A DNA stretch of 11,148 nucleotides from JBFXDI01 sp050181295 (GTDB lineage: Bacteria > Pseudomonadota > Alphaproteobacteria > Rhizobiales > Aestuariivirgaceae): positions 1 through 11,148 of the forward strand of contig JBFXDI010000125.1 of assembly GCA_050181295.1 (NCBI GenBank), given 5' to 3'. Position numbers and translations under genes: made by a program. This document shows positions 1-6,775 of this stretch, piece by piece. How positions within the stretch are numbered: position 1 is the first letter of the stretch; every line of letters begins with the position of its first letter. Below the pieces are notes generated by a model. It did no database searches, was not told where the DNA came from, and worked only from the letters and a program-made list of their open reading frames with translations.

Positions 1-499
1 CGTTCTCGGCGGTCGTGCCCATGTGGTAGCCGTTGAAGGCGTCCCAGAGCCCGTCCTTGATCATGGTGTCGATCATCTTGAAGTCGCCCATCTTCACGCC
101 GTCGCGCAGATGCGAGCAGTGGGGCGCCTGGCTCATGGATTCCTGGCCGCCGGCCGCCACAATCTCGGCATCGCCGTTGGCGATCTGCTGGAGGCCCAAT
201 GCCACAGCCCTGAGACCCGATCCGCAAAGCTGGTTAACACCCCAGGCGGGGGTCTCGACGGGGAGGCCGGCATTGATGGAGGCCTGGCGGGCCGGGTTCT
301 GGCCCTGACCGGCCGTCAGGATCTGGCCCAGGATGACTTCCTGGATCTCCTTGGGGTCGAGCTTCGCCCGCTCGATCGCGGCCTTCAGCGCCGCTTTTCC
401 GAGGTCGTGGGCGGGGAGCGAGGCGAAGGCTCCGTTGAAGGATCCTACAGCGGTGCGCGCCGCCGAGACGATCACGACCGAACCATTGCCACCTGCCAT
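1..499 (-). CDS. phaA: Acetyl-CoA acetyltransferase (beta-ketothiolase), 5' part, truncated by window edge
   Basis: Thiolase that condenses two acetyl-CoA to acetoacetyl-CoA, the first step of polyhydroxybutyrate synthesis; it also works in reverse in ketone-body use. About 166 N-terminal residues are present out of the roughly 390 usual for the family. Seen directly: the N-terminal SAARTAVGSFNG motif, the GQNPARQ segment, and NQLCGSGLRAV, whose Cys92 is the acylated active-site cysteine; then AGGQESMSQAPH. The downstream His and second Cys lie outside the window. The ATG at 499 is well supported: AGGAGGAGG lies 6 bases upstream and the protein begins where thiolases normally begin. It is transcribed divergently from phaR, a common arrangement in Rhizobiales where phaA is followed by phaB; phaB would lie to the left, unseen. 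A catabolic AtoB paralogue cannot be excluded from sequence alone, but the phaR neighbour favours PhaA. Confidence 0.93.
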   Translation of the reverse strand, partial: MAGGNGSVVIVSAARTAVGSFNGAFASLPAHDLGKAALKAAIERAKLDPKEIQEVILGQILTAGQGQNPARQASINAGLPVETPAWGVNQLCGSGLRAVALGLQQIANGDAEIVAAGGQESMSQAPHCSHLRDGVKMGDFKMIDTMIKDGLWDAFNGYHMGTTAEN

Positions 500-555
500 A
501 ACGGGCCTCCTCCTGTTCGCCGGCATCGTCCATGGGCGCGCCGGACCATCCATTG

Positions 556-584
556 CTTATGGTCGTCAGGGTTCAATGTTGCAA
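556..584 (-). promoter_or_regulatory. Candidate sigma70-type promoter for phaA
   Basis: Read on the minus strand, TTGCAA (584-579) is followed after exactly 17 bases by CATAAG (561-556). Each hexamer matches the housekeeping consensus at 4 of 6 positions. The -10 lies about 57 bases upstream of the phaA start codon. The -35 hexamer lies inside the TTGC-N5-GCAA palindrome, so a protein bound there would block the promoter. The assignment is by eye and weak. Confidence 0.35.
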
Positions 585-591
585 CGCGCAA
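579..591. promoter_or_regulatory. Candidate PhaR operator (TTGC-N5-GCAA palindrome)
   Basis: TTGCAACGCGCAA is an inverted repeat with 4-base arms TTGC/GCAA and a 5-base spacer. It sits in the 194-base divergent region between phaA and phaR. PhaR proteins of Paracoccus and Rhodobacter bind TGC-rich dyads of the general form TGC-N3/4-GCA and repress phasin and their own genes. The site resembles those dyads without matching the spacer exactly. It could control phaA, phaR or both. Such short arms can arise by chance in GC-rich DNA. Confidence 0.35.
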
Positions 592-676
592 TTGGTTTGA
601 CGCAACTGCGACAAATGCGGCATCCTTGGTGCGCCGCCATATCGGAAGGCCGCGTTTGGGCGGCAGCACGGGCGGC

Positions 677-696
677 AGGAGAGGGAAGGCTTCGTG
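677..696 (+). promoter_or_regulatory. Ribosome binding site and GTG start of phaR
   Basis: AGGAGAGGG at 677-685 is a strong Shine-Dalgarno sequence 8 bases before the GTG at 694. It decides the start: no ATG is available nearby in frame, and the protein from this GTG begins with a short polar stretch before the conserved VVIKKYANRRLY block, as in family members. Confidence 0.8.
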
Positions 697-1317
697 ACCG
701 AGCAGCGCAAGGCGGAGACCGGCACAGTCGTCATCAAGAAATACGCCAACCGCCGTCTCTACAACACGGCATCCAGCACCTATGTCACGCTCGACGACCT
801 GGCGCAGATGGTGAAGGACGGAACCGATTTCTCGGTCTACGACGCCAAGACGGGCGAGGAGATCACCCGCTCGGTCCTGACCCAGATCATCTTCGAGGAG
901 GAGAACAAGGGCACCAACCTCCTCCCCATCAACTTTCTGCGCCAGCTCATCCGCTTCTACGGCGACAGCATGCAGGCCTTCGTGCCGAGCTATCTGGAAT
1001 TCTCGCTGGATTCGCTGACGCGCGAGCAGGAGAAGCTGCGCCAGCAGTTCATGGAATCCTTCGGCGGAGAGTCCTTCCGAGCGCTCGAGGACCAGGCCAA
1101 GCGTAACATGACGATGTTCCAGGAGGCGGTGCGGATGTTCAACCCGTTCGTGCCTCTCGCACCTGGGAACCCCGCCAGAGGCGGCGGGCAGGGGGAAGCC
1201 CGCAACGGCTCGCAGCCGCCGGCCGAGCCCGCCGCGAGCCAGGATGAGCTCAAGGCGCTTAAGGACCAGTTGCAGGCGATGCAGCGTCAGCTCGACGGCC
1301 TCGCCAAGAAGGGTTGA
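694..1317 (+). CDS. phaR: Polyhydroxyalkanoate synthesis regulator PhaR
   Basis: DNA-binding regulator that senses PHA granules and controls phasin and PHA genes; called AniA in Sinorhizobium, where it also affects carbon flow and exopolysaccharide. The 207-residue product has the family layout. The PHB accumulation DNA-binding region, at about residues 12-72, contains IKKYANRRLYNTASSTYVTL and DLAQMVKDG. A second PHB accumulation region at about 75-115 contains LTQIIFEEE and LPINFLRQLIRFYGDSMQ. A low-complexity Gly/Pro/Ala linker follows, at about 155-182. The end is a short amphipathic helix (ELKALKDQLQAMQRQLDGL), probably for oligomerisation. The start is a GTG with a strong ribosome binding site. 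It is divergent from phaA, and its product is the natural candidate to act on the palindrome between them. The TGA stop lies in the first bases of a repeat element that also supplies the likely terminator. Confidence 0.96.
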   Translation: MTEQRKAETGTVVIKKYANRRLYNTASSTYVTLDDLAQMVKDGTDFSVYDAKTGEEITRSVLTQIIFEEENKGTNLLPINFLRQLIRFYGDSMQAFVPSYLEFSLDSLTREQEKLRQQFMESFGGESFRALEDQAKRNMTMFQEAVRMFNPFVPLAPGNPARGGGQGEARNGSQPPAEPAASQDELKALKDQLQAMQRQLDGLAKKG

Positions 1318-1449
1318 GGTCTTTCCAAAACGTCGGACCGCACCCCTCCCCTTTGAGGGGGAGGGGCAGGGGTGGGGTGGAGGGGCGTCCCGCTCATTCC
1401 CCACCCGTCCGTCGCTTTCGCGCCGGCCGACCTCCCCCAAGGGGGAGGT
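1315..1449. repeat. GC-rich intergenic inverted-repeat element, copy 1
   Basis: It begins with TGAGGTCT, whose TGA is the phaR stop, and carries three nested palindromic parts. They are CCCCTCCCC/GGGGAGGGG (1343-1351 with 1358-1366), GGGTGGGG/CCCCACCC (1370-1377 with 1399-1406), and ACCTCCCCC/GGGGGAGGT (1430-1438 with 1441-1449). Elements of this CACCCCTCCCC...GGGGGAGGTG type are abundant between genes in Mesorhizobium-like genomes (recalled from general knowledge, not searched). It is non-coding. A shorter, decayed relative with the same head lies at 5254-5303. Confidence 0.75.
1343..1366 (+). terminator. Likely phaR terminator hairpin within repeat
   Basis: A perfect 9-base-pair GC stem, CCCCTCCCC/GGGGAGGGG, with a 6-base loop starts 25 bases after the phaR stop. 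No T-tract follows, so factor-independent termination would be imperfect. The strong stem could still pause polymerase or protect the mRNA 3' end. Confidence 0.45.
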
Positions 1450-1635
1450 GCGCAACCGGAGCAACGCGCTCCGTGCCCCAGCGCCGCCGCCAGCAGCCGA
1501 TAGCACCGGCAGGATCGCGGACGGACTCCGGGAGCTTTCCCAGCGCGCAAACGTTGACTCCCGGACACCAAAGAACCGAATGTACGATTTTAGTCTCGCC
1601 GAGCTCTCTTTCGCTCGGCGTTCTCGGAACAGGCG
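1450..1635 (+). promoter_or_regulatory. Upstream region of the CheB/CheR-HWE kinase gene
   Basis: There is no gene in this stretch. TTGACT at 1554-1559 is a 5-of-6 match to a -35 box, but a good -10 at 16-18 bases is lacking; TACGAT at 1583 is better formed but 23 bases away. A perfect inverted repeat, CGCCGAGC/GCTCGGCG (1597-1604 with 1613-1620, 8-base loop), ends 15 bases before the ATG. It could be an operator or a 5' UTR hairpin that limits access to the weak ribosome binding site. The promoter call is tentative. Confidence 0.3.
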
Positions 1636-4600
1636 ATGGAGAAAGAAAAACCGCGCCGCAAAGGCCGGGAAAGCGAGCGCGATCAGGGCGCCGATCGGAT
1701 TCTAGCGCCGCTGGTCGTCGGCATAGGAGCGTCCGCCGGGGGCCTCAGCGCCTTCAGGACATTCCTGGAGCGCATGCCATGCGACAGCGGCATGTCGTTC
1801 GTTCTGGTGCAGCATCTCTCGCCTGACCACAAGAGCGCCTTGCCGGAACTTCTCGGCAGGGCGACATCCATGAAGGTGATCGAAGCGGCGGACGGCATGC
1901 CGCTCCAGGCCAATCAGGTCTTCGTCATCCCGTCAAATGCCACGCTCACGATCAGAGGCGGCGCTCTTCACGTCGACAACCGGCGCCGCCGCGCCACAAG
2001 CGCCATCCCATAGACACGTTCTTCTCCTCGCTCGCGAACGATCAGGAGGAGAACGCGATCTGCATCATTCTGGCCGGCACCGGCAGCGACGGCACGCTTG
2101 GCCTCGGCCGCGTCAAGGAGGCGGGCGGGTTCACGCTCGCCCAGGCCGAATTCGATCATTCCGCCATGAGCGGCATGCCGCGCAGCGCCGCCGCAACGGG
2201 CTTGGTCGACGAGGTGCTGCCGGTCGAGGATATTCCGGCGCGACTCATCTCCTATCAGCAGCATCTGCAACGGGCGGCCAGCCAGAAGGAAGCGGACGGA
2301 ACCCGAAGGGACGCGGCGCAGCATCTGGCGTCGATCGCCAGGTTGCTGCATGCCAGAAGCGGTCATGATTTCAGCGAATACAAGGAAAAAACCGTCACCC
2401 GCCGGATACAGCGCCGCATGCAGGTGCTTCAGATCGACACTTTTCCAGCCTATGTCGCGCGCCTGAAGGAGGAGCCGCAGCAGCTCGATCTCCTGTTCCG
2501 CGAACTCCTGATCGGCGTCACCCAGTTCTACCGCGATCCCGCCGCTTTCGAGGCCCTCGAAGCGACGGTTGTCGCCAAGCTGCCTCAATCGGGGAACGGC
2601 GAGGACCCCATCCGCGTCTGGGTGCCTGCCTGCTCCACGGGCGAGGAGGTCTACACGCTGGCCGCCCTGGTGAAGGAGGCAATGAGCAACCGTGCGATCA
2701 CCTCCAGGCTCCAGATATTCGGCACGGATGTCGATGAGGAGGCGGTGACCTTCGCTCGCGCCGGACGCTATGCGAAGCCCGATGGCGCGCTTCCGGAGCG
2801 GATAAGGCGCTGGTTCGTTCAGGATGGCGAGGAGTTCTGTCCGCGCAAGGAAATCCGCGAGGTCTGCATCTTTTCCGTGCACAACGTCATCAAAGACGCA
2901 CCGTTCTCCAAGCTCGACCTGATCTCGTGCCGCAACCTGCTGATCTACATGAATTCCGAGCTGCAGGACCGGATCCTCAGAACCTTTCATTATGCGCTCA
3001 AACCCGAAGGGTTCCTCTTCCTTGGCCCATCCGAAGGCGTGACCCGCCAGGCCAAATACTTCGTGACGCTCGACAAGAAGCACCGCCTTTTCCAGCGCCG
3101 AGACTCGGAGGCGACGCTGCCCCAACTGGCGCCCGGAATCACCAAAGCCACCCCGCAACCGGAGCTGGTGCTCAAGGCAAGCCTGGAGGAGCGGATCGCC
3201 CGCAAGGCGAGGCAAGCGATCGAGAAGCATTCGCCCGCCTACCTTCTGATCGACGGGAACTTCGAGATCTTGCGGTTCTCGGGCGGCGAGGCGGGGCAAT
3301 ATCTCGAGCCCTCGTCAGGCGCGGCCAGCCTCAACCTGTTCTCCATCCTGCGCAAGACGCTAAGACCGCCCGTCCGGGCAGCCTTGCGGGCGGCGACAGC
3401 CACGAAGAAGACGGTCGAGCATCAGAACATCGCGCTGAAGGTCGATGGCCGCGACCGCCTCGTGACGCTCATCGTCGAGCCGATAAACGGGGAGCCGGAC
3501 GAGGGTCTCTGCGTGGTGGCGTTCCGGGACGCCGGCGCGCCCACCGTCTCCCCGGCGGCCGGAGGCCGGGATGGGGACCACAACATCCAGGAGCTCGACG
3601 AGGAGCTCCGCGTGATGAGGGCCCAGCTTCAGTCCACGATCGACGAGCTGGAGAGCGTCAACGAAGAGATGAAGTCGGCGGCCGAGGAATACCAGTCGGT
3701 GAACGAGGAGCTGCAATCCTCCAACGAGGAGCTGGAAACCTCGAAGGAGGAGATGCAGTCGATCAACGAAGAGCTTCAGACGGTCAACGCGGAGCTCGCC
3801 GCCAAGAACGAAGCGCTCATGCAGGTGAACAGCGACATCAGGAACCTGCTGGACAGCACCGAAATCGCGACACTCTTTCTCGACCATGAACTGCGGATCA
3901 AGAGCTTCACGCCGCTAATGACGGAAATCTTCCATTTCCGGGACCACGACCGCGGCCGCCCGATCACCGAGATCGTGTCGATGCTGAGCTATCCCGACCT
4001 GGAGCGCGATGTGCGCGAGGTGATGCGCAAGCTGAGCGTGATCGAACGCGACGTTCAGCTTACCGACAAGGGGATGGCGTTCATGCTGCGGATCCGGCCC
4101 TACCGCAGCATCGACAATGTCATCGACGGGGTCGTCATGACGTTCATGGACGTCACCGAGCGCCAGCGCGCGCACGACCGCGGCTCGCTCCTGCTCGGCG
4201 AGCTCGATCACCGCGTCAAGAACATACTGGCCATCGTCTCCTCCCTCATCAAGCAGACGCTCAAGACAAGCGAGAGCCCAGCCGCCTTCGCCGCGACCAT
4301 GGAAGGCCGCATCACCGCGATCACGCGGGCGCACAGCCTGCTCACGCAGACCGGCGGCCAGGGCGGCGGCTCGATGCGCAACCTCATCAGGCGCGAACTC
4401 GAGCCCTACGATCCGGGCGGCAAGAAGTTCGAGATTTCCGGGCCGGACATGCTGCTTACGCCGAAGGCCGGCCTGGCGCTTGCCATGGCGATCCACGAAC
4501 TGGCGAGCAATGCTTCAAAATACGGTGCGCTCTCGACCGCGACGGGCCGCCTCGCGGTCACGTGGGACGTCGAAGGCGATGCGAAAGACCGCGCGCTCAG

Positions 4601-4826
4601 GCTTCTCTGGAACGAAACCGGGGGACCGAAGGTGAAGAAAACCCGGAAAGCAGGGTTCGGCTCGACGCTCATCGTGCGGACGCTCGAGCATGAGCTCGAC
4701 GGCAGCATCGAACGCGAATTCCTGCCCGGCGGGCTTCGTTGCAGGATGACCTTTCCGTTGAGCAGCGAGATCGGCCGCCTGATGTCGCCCGCCGAGGTCG
4801 AGGATGCGAGACATGACGGAAGATAG
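1636..4826 (+). pseudogene. CheB-CheR-PAS-coiled coil-PAS-HWE histidine kinase hybrid, frameshifted in CheB
   Basis: Restored across one frameshift, this encodes about 1063 residues. CheB methylesterase spans about 25-205, with catalytic Ser33 (GASAGG), His60 (VQHLSPDH) and Asp152 (GTGSDG). CheR follows at about 225-485, with VTQFYRD at 295, the SAM-binding PACSTGEE at 331, FGTDVD and SCRNLLIYM. Next are a PAS-like segment (about 530-630), a Glu-rich heptad coiled coil (651-733) and a second PAS (737-844). The HWE kinase has His859 in DHRVKN, HELASNASKYGALS from 955 and the WNE motif at 992. The first frame runs 1636-2013 and stops before Asp152; the rest continues in the -1 frame (longest ATG-started piece 2166-4826). 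Family role: sensor kinase for a separate receiver, here the overlapping gene at 4813. As read, full-length protein cannot form without frameshifting or correction of a sequence error. The ATG at 1636 has only a weak ribosome binding site. Confidence 0.88.
1971..1983 (+). other. Frameshift site in the CheB domain
   Basis: Frame 1 reads HVDN then a run of Arg and stops at 2011-2013. Frame 3 from 1980 reads PAPPRHKRHPIDTFF, the expected CheB continuation. Restoring one C to the CC at 1980-1981 gives HVDNPAPPRHKRHPIDTFF without a break. The lesion is therefore most simply a one-base loss in a short C run. No slippery heptamer for programmed -1 frameshifting is visible here. Confidence 0.85.
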
Positions 4827-5221
4827 AACCAGCGGATGCCGGGTGCTCGTCGTCGAGGACGAGGCGGTCGTCTCGCTCGACATAGAGGACATACTCAAAG
4901 CGATGGGGTGCGAGATCCTGGGGCCGACGGGCAGGCTCGATGCGGCCCTGGAGCTCGCGACCAACGGCGATCCGGACGCCGCCATCCTGGACGTCATGAT
5001 CCGCGGCGGAAGGGTGTTTCCCGTGGCCGAGCGGCTGATGGAGCGCGACATCCCATTCGTGCTCGCGAGCGGCTACGGTCGACTGGGCCTTGCCTCAGAA
5101 GTTTCAGAACCTGCCGCGCCTGACGAAGCCCTATACCAATGCGGAGCTGGAAGAGCAGATCAGACGCCTTTGCGAGGAAGCCTCGCGGCGGAAGAGAAAG
5201 CGTCAGACGCAATCATCCTGA
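4813..5221 (+). pseudogene. Single-domain response regulator (receiver), frameshifted; partner of the HWE kinase
   Basis: CheY-like receiver of about 135 residues once one base is removed near 5090. Visible features: the acidic pocket VEDE at 14-17, phospho-acceptor Asp60 in AAILDVM, the switch residue Ser86 in VLASGYGRLGL, then after the frame change PQKFQNLPRLTKPYTNAELE, which holds the invariant Lys and helix 5, and a basic tail ending at TGA 5219-5221. Without correction, frame 1 runs on to 5256 and loses the Lys. There is no output domain, so it should act by protein contact or phosphotransfer, as is usual for receivers beside HWE kinases. It overlaps the end of the kinase gene, implying translational coupling. 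The start may be ATG 4813 (GAGG 9 bases upstream) or ATG 4804 (GAGG 6 bases upstream), three codons apart. Confidence 0.85.
5089..5095 (+). other. Frameshift site in the receiver gene
   Basis: Frame 1 reads GYGRLGL and then departs from the family. Frame 2 from 5093 reads PQKFQNLPRLTKPYTNAELE, the expected end of a receiver. Dropping one T of the TT at 5090-5091 joins them as GYGRLGLPQKF, with a normal CTG Leu codon. The simplest lesion is a one-base gain. Confidence 0.85.
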
Positions 5222-5229
5222 CGCGGCGG

Positions 5230-5247
5230 CACGGCGAGGCCGCCGTG
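5230..5247 (+). terminator. Hairpin after the response regulator
   Basis: CACGGCG/CGCCGTG forms a perfect 7-base-pair stem with a 4-base loop, starting 9 bases after the TGA at 5219-5221. Its position supports that TGA as the original stop rather than the later one at 5254-5256. There is no T-tract. Confidence 0.45.
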
Positions 5248-5253
5248 AAGTGG

Positions 5254-5303
5254 TGAGGTCTGTCGAAGCGTCAACTGCACCCCTCCCCCCAAGGGGAAGG
5301 TGT
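5254..5303. repeat. GC-rich intergenic repeat, copy 2 (shortened and decayed)
   Basis: It shares TGAGGTCT (5254-5261) and GCACCCCTCCCC (5277-5288) with the element at 1315-1449, spaced by 15 bases here and 17 there. An imperfect stem of CCTCCCC against GGGGAAGG follows, and the middle and right parts of copy 1 are missing. It lies between the convergent receiver and oxidoreductase genes and may help terminate both. Confidence 0.6.
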
Positions 5304-5326
5304 GCGGGGCCTGAGCCAAAGGGCGC

Positions 5327-6640
5327 TTACCGCGCCAGCAGACGGTCCAGCGTGTCGCGCGCCTTGAAGTAGTAGCCGACCGCGGGGACGAACCACGGGT
5401 TCCCGCGATAGAGAGGATGGGTGGGAAGCGGCGCTTCCCCGAAGACGCTTTCGGCGTCGTTCGCACGGGCGATCCTGCGGGCGATCTTCATGCCGAGCCA
5501 TGTCATCATGGCTATCCCTGTGCCGTTGCAGCCGAGCGCGAAGTGCAGCCCCTCCAGCGTCCCGACATGGGGAGCCTCGTCGAAGGTGAAACCGAGGTTG
5601 CCGGTCCAGGCGTGGGTGATGCGCACGCCCGCAAGCTGCGGGAAGCGCTCGATCATCAAGTCGTGGAGGGGAAGTGCGGTCGCGGCCGGCGCGTCGAGCC
5701 CGAAGCGCACCCTGCCGCCAAAGAGGAAGCGGCGTCCGTCCGGCGAGGGCCGGCAGTAGGACAGGACCCGGCGCGAGTCGTAGACGCTGCGCCCGTTGGG
5801 GATGATCGATCGGACCGCGTGCTCGCCGATCTCCTCCGTCGCGACGATGTAGCTGCCGATCGGCACCACCCGGCGGTGAAAACTCCCCATCGCTTCGCCG
5901 GTGTAGCCGTTGGTGGCGACGATCACCTGGTCCGTCTCGCATTCGCCGCGGCCGGTCGCGAGCCGCCAGCGGCGACCCGCCTGCTTCAGGCCCGTCACCG
6001 GGGCGCGCGTGCAGACGGGAATGCCGCGCGCACGACAGGCATCGAGAAGGCCGCGATAGTAGAGGGAAGGGTGCAGAAGTCCCGAGCGGGCGATGAGCAT
6101 GCCGCCCGAATAGAAATCGGTGGCCAGCTCGGCGCGGGCCTCCTCGCGGGTGAGGAGCGAGGCGCCCCATTCTCCCATGCGGTTGAGGTGCGCGACCTTC
6201 GCCGCCATGGCCCTGTGATGGGCCGGAGTCCAGGCGAGGGTGACATGGCCGCTCTCGACCCAGTGGCAGGAGATGCCAAGCGTCTCGATCACACTCTCAA
6301 GATGGGAGACGCCCTCGAGCGCTTCGGCGTGCCTGCGCCTTTCGGCGCCCAGGTCGATGGACTTCCCCGCATAGCGGGGCGACAGGTTGCCGTGCGAGCA
6401 GACGAAGCCGGCGTTGCGGGTGCTGGCGCCGAAACCGGCCTCGCGGGCCTCAATCACCACGGCCTCGACGCCGAGGCGGTGGAGCTCGAGCGCGGTCGAG
6501 AGGCCGGCATAGCCGCTTCCTATGACGGCGACCCGCACCGACTTCGGAACCGGAAGGAGATCTCCCTCCAAGGGCCGGTAATCCTCCCACCAGAGGGGTT
6601 CGGGCTTGAAGTCGGGATGAAGGCGTGAGTCCGTGCGCAT
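5327..6640 (-). CDS. FAD-dependent oxidoreductase, DadA/PuuB (DAO) family
   Basis: A 437-residue flavoprotein of the D-amino-acid oxidase superfamily, cytosolic, probably oxidising an amine or amino acid; the substrate cannot be read from sequence. Visible: an LWWEDY motif near residue 16, common at the N-terminus of the PuuB (gamma-glutamylputrescine oxidase) branch; the Rossmann dinucleotide motif VIGSGYAGLSTALEL at 39-53; the acidic residue ending strand 2 in VVIEAREAG; ASTRNAGFV, which contacts the flavin; VIVATNGYTG in mid-protein; and the C-terminal FAD motif FALGCNGTGIAMMTWLG. Length is normal for the family and there are no membrane segments. The start is ATG 6640, but no Shine-Dalgarno sequence is visible upstream. 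It faces the receiver gene tail to tail, with 105 bases between, and lies downstream of the EAL gene on the same strand with a repeat hairpin between. No aminotransferase or glutamylputrescine synthetase neighbours are present to name it. Confidence 0.92.
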   Translation of the reverse strand: MRTDSRLHPDFKPEPLWWEDYRPLEGDLLPVPKSVRVAVIGSGYAGLSTALELHRLGVEAVVIEAREAGFGASTRNAGFVCSHGNLSPRYAGKSIDLGAERRRHAEALEGVSHLESVIETLGISCHWVESGHVTLAWTPAHHRAMAAKVAHLNRMGEWGASLLTREEARAELATDFYSGGMLIARSGLLHPSLYYRGLLDACRARGIPVCTRAPVTGLKQAGRRWRLATGRGECETDQVIVATNGYTGEAMGSFHRRVVPIGSYIVATEEIGEHAVRSIIPNGRSVYDSRRVLSYCRPSPDGRRFLFGGRVRFGLDAPAATALPLHDLMIERFPQLAGVRITHAWTGNLGFTFDEAPHVGTLEGLHFALGCNGTGIAMMTWLGMKIARRIARANDAESVFGEAPLPTHPLYRGNPWFVPAVGYYFKARDTLDRLLAR

Positions 6641-6689
6641 GGCGGGAGGGATAGCATCGCCCGCGCGCGGCTCACAGGGGGAAGGGACA

Positions 6690-6728
6690 ATGATCCTTAT
6701 GCTTCGACAGGCTCAGCATGAGGATCAT
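6690..6728. repeat. Palindromic intergenic repeat (ATGATCCT...AGGATCAT)
   Basis: ATGATCCTTATGCT (6690-6703) and AGCATGAGGATCAT (6715-6728) form a 14-pair stem with one G-T wobble around an 11-base loop, TCGACAGGCTC. The core CTTCGACAGGCTCAGCATGAGG is familiar to me as a repeated intergenic motif in alphaproteobacteria (recalled, not searched). It lies between the EAL gene (ends 6776) and the oxidoreductase gene (starts 6640) and may separate their transcripts. Confidence 0.65.
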
Positions 6729-6775
6729 GGTTGGTCTCGTCCTCGGGGCCGGCCATGACGCAACTTGGCGAGGCT

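Noticed and set aside
472..1506. 344-codon minus-strand open frame antisense to phaR
   Set aside because: Composition-driven shadow of phaR in GC-rich DNA. The product is Arg/Leu-rich without family motifs, and it crosses the repeat element.
1626..1650. GGAAC at 1626 as the -35 of an EcfG general stress promoter
   Set aside because: It overlaps the start of the coding sequence and no CGTT lies at the required 16-17-base spacing.
1960..2013. Programmed -1 ribosomal frameshift in the CheB domain
   Set aside because: The direction fits, but there is no X-XXY-YYZ slippery heptamer and no obvious stimulatory structure placed after one. Related proteins are normally one continuous frame, so a one-base loss is simpler.
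1968..3299. 443-codon minus-strand open frame opposite the CheR region
   Set aside because: Mirror frame of the well-supported CheR coding strand; no recognisable domain.
3588..3840. Short tandem DNA repeat in the kinase gene
   Set aside because: The periodicity is at the protein level (heptads of NEEL type), with varied codons; it is a coiled coil, not a DNA satellite.
5417..6628. 403-codon plus-strand open frame opposite the oxidoreductase
   Set aside because: The minus-strand frame has clear FAD motifs; this one is a low-complexity shadow.
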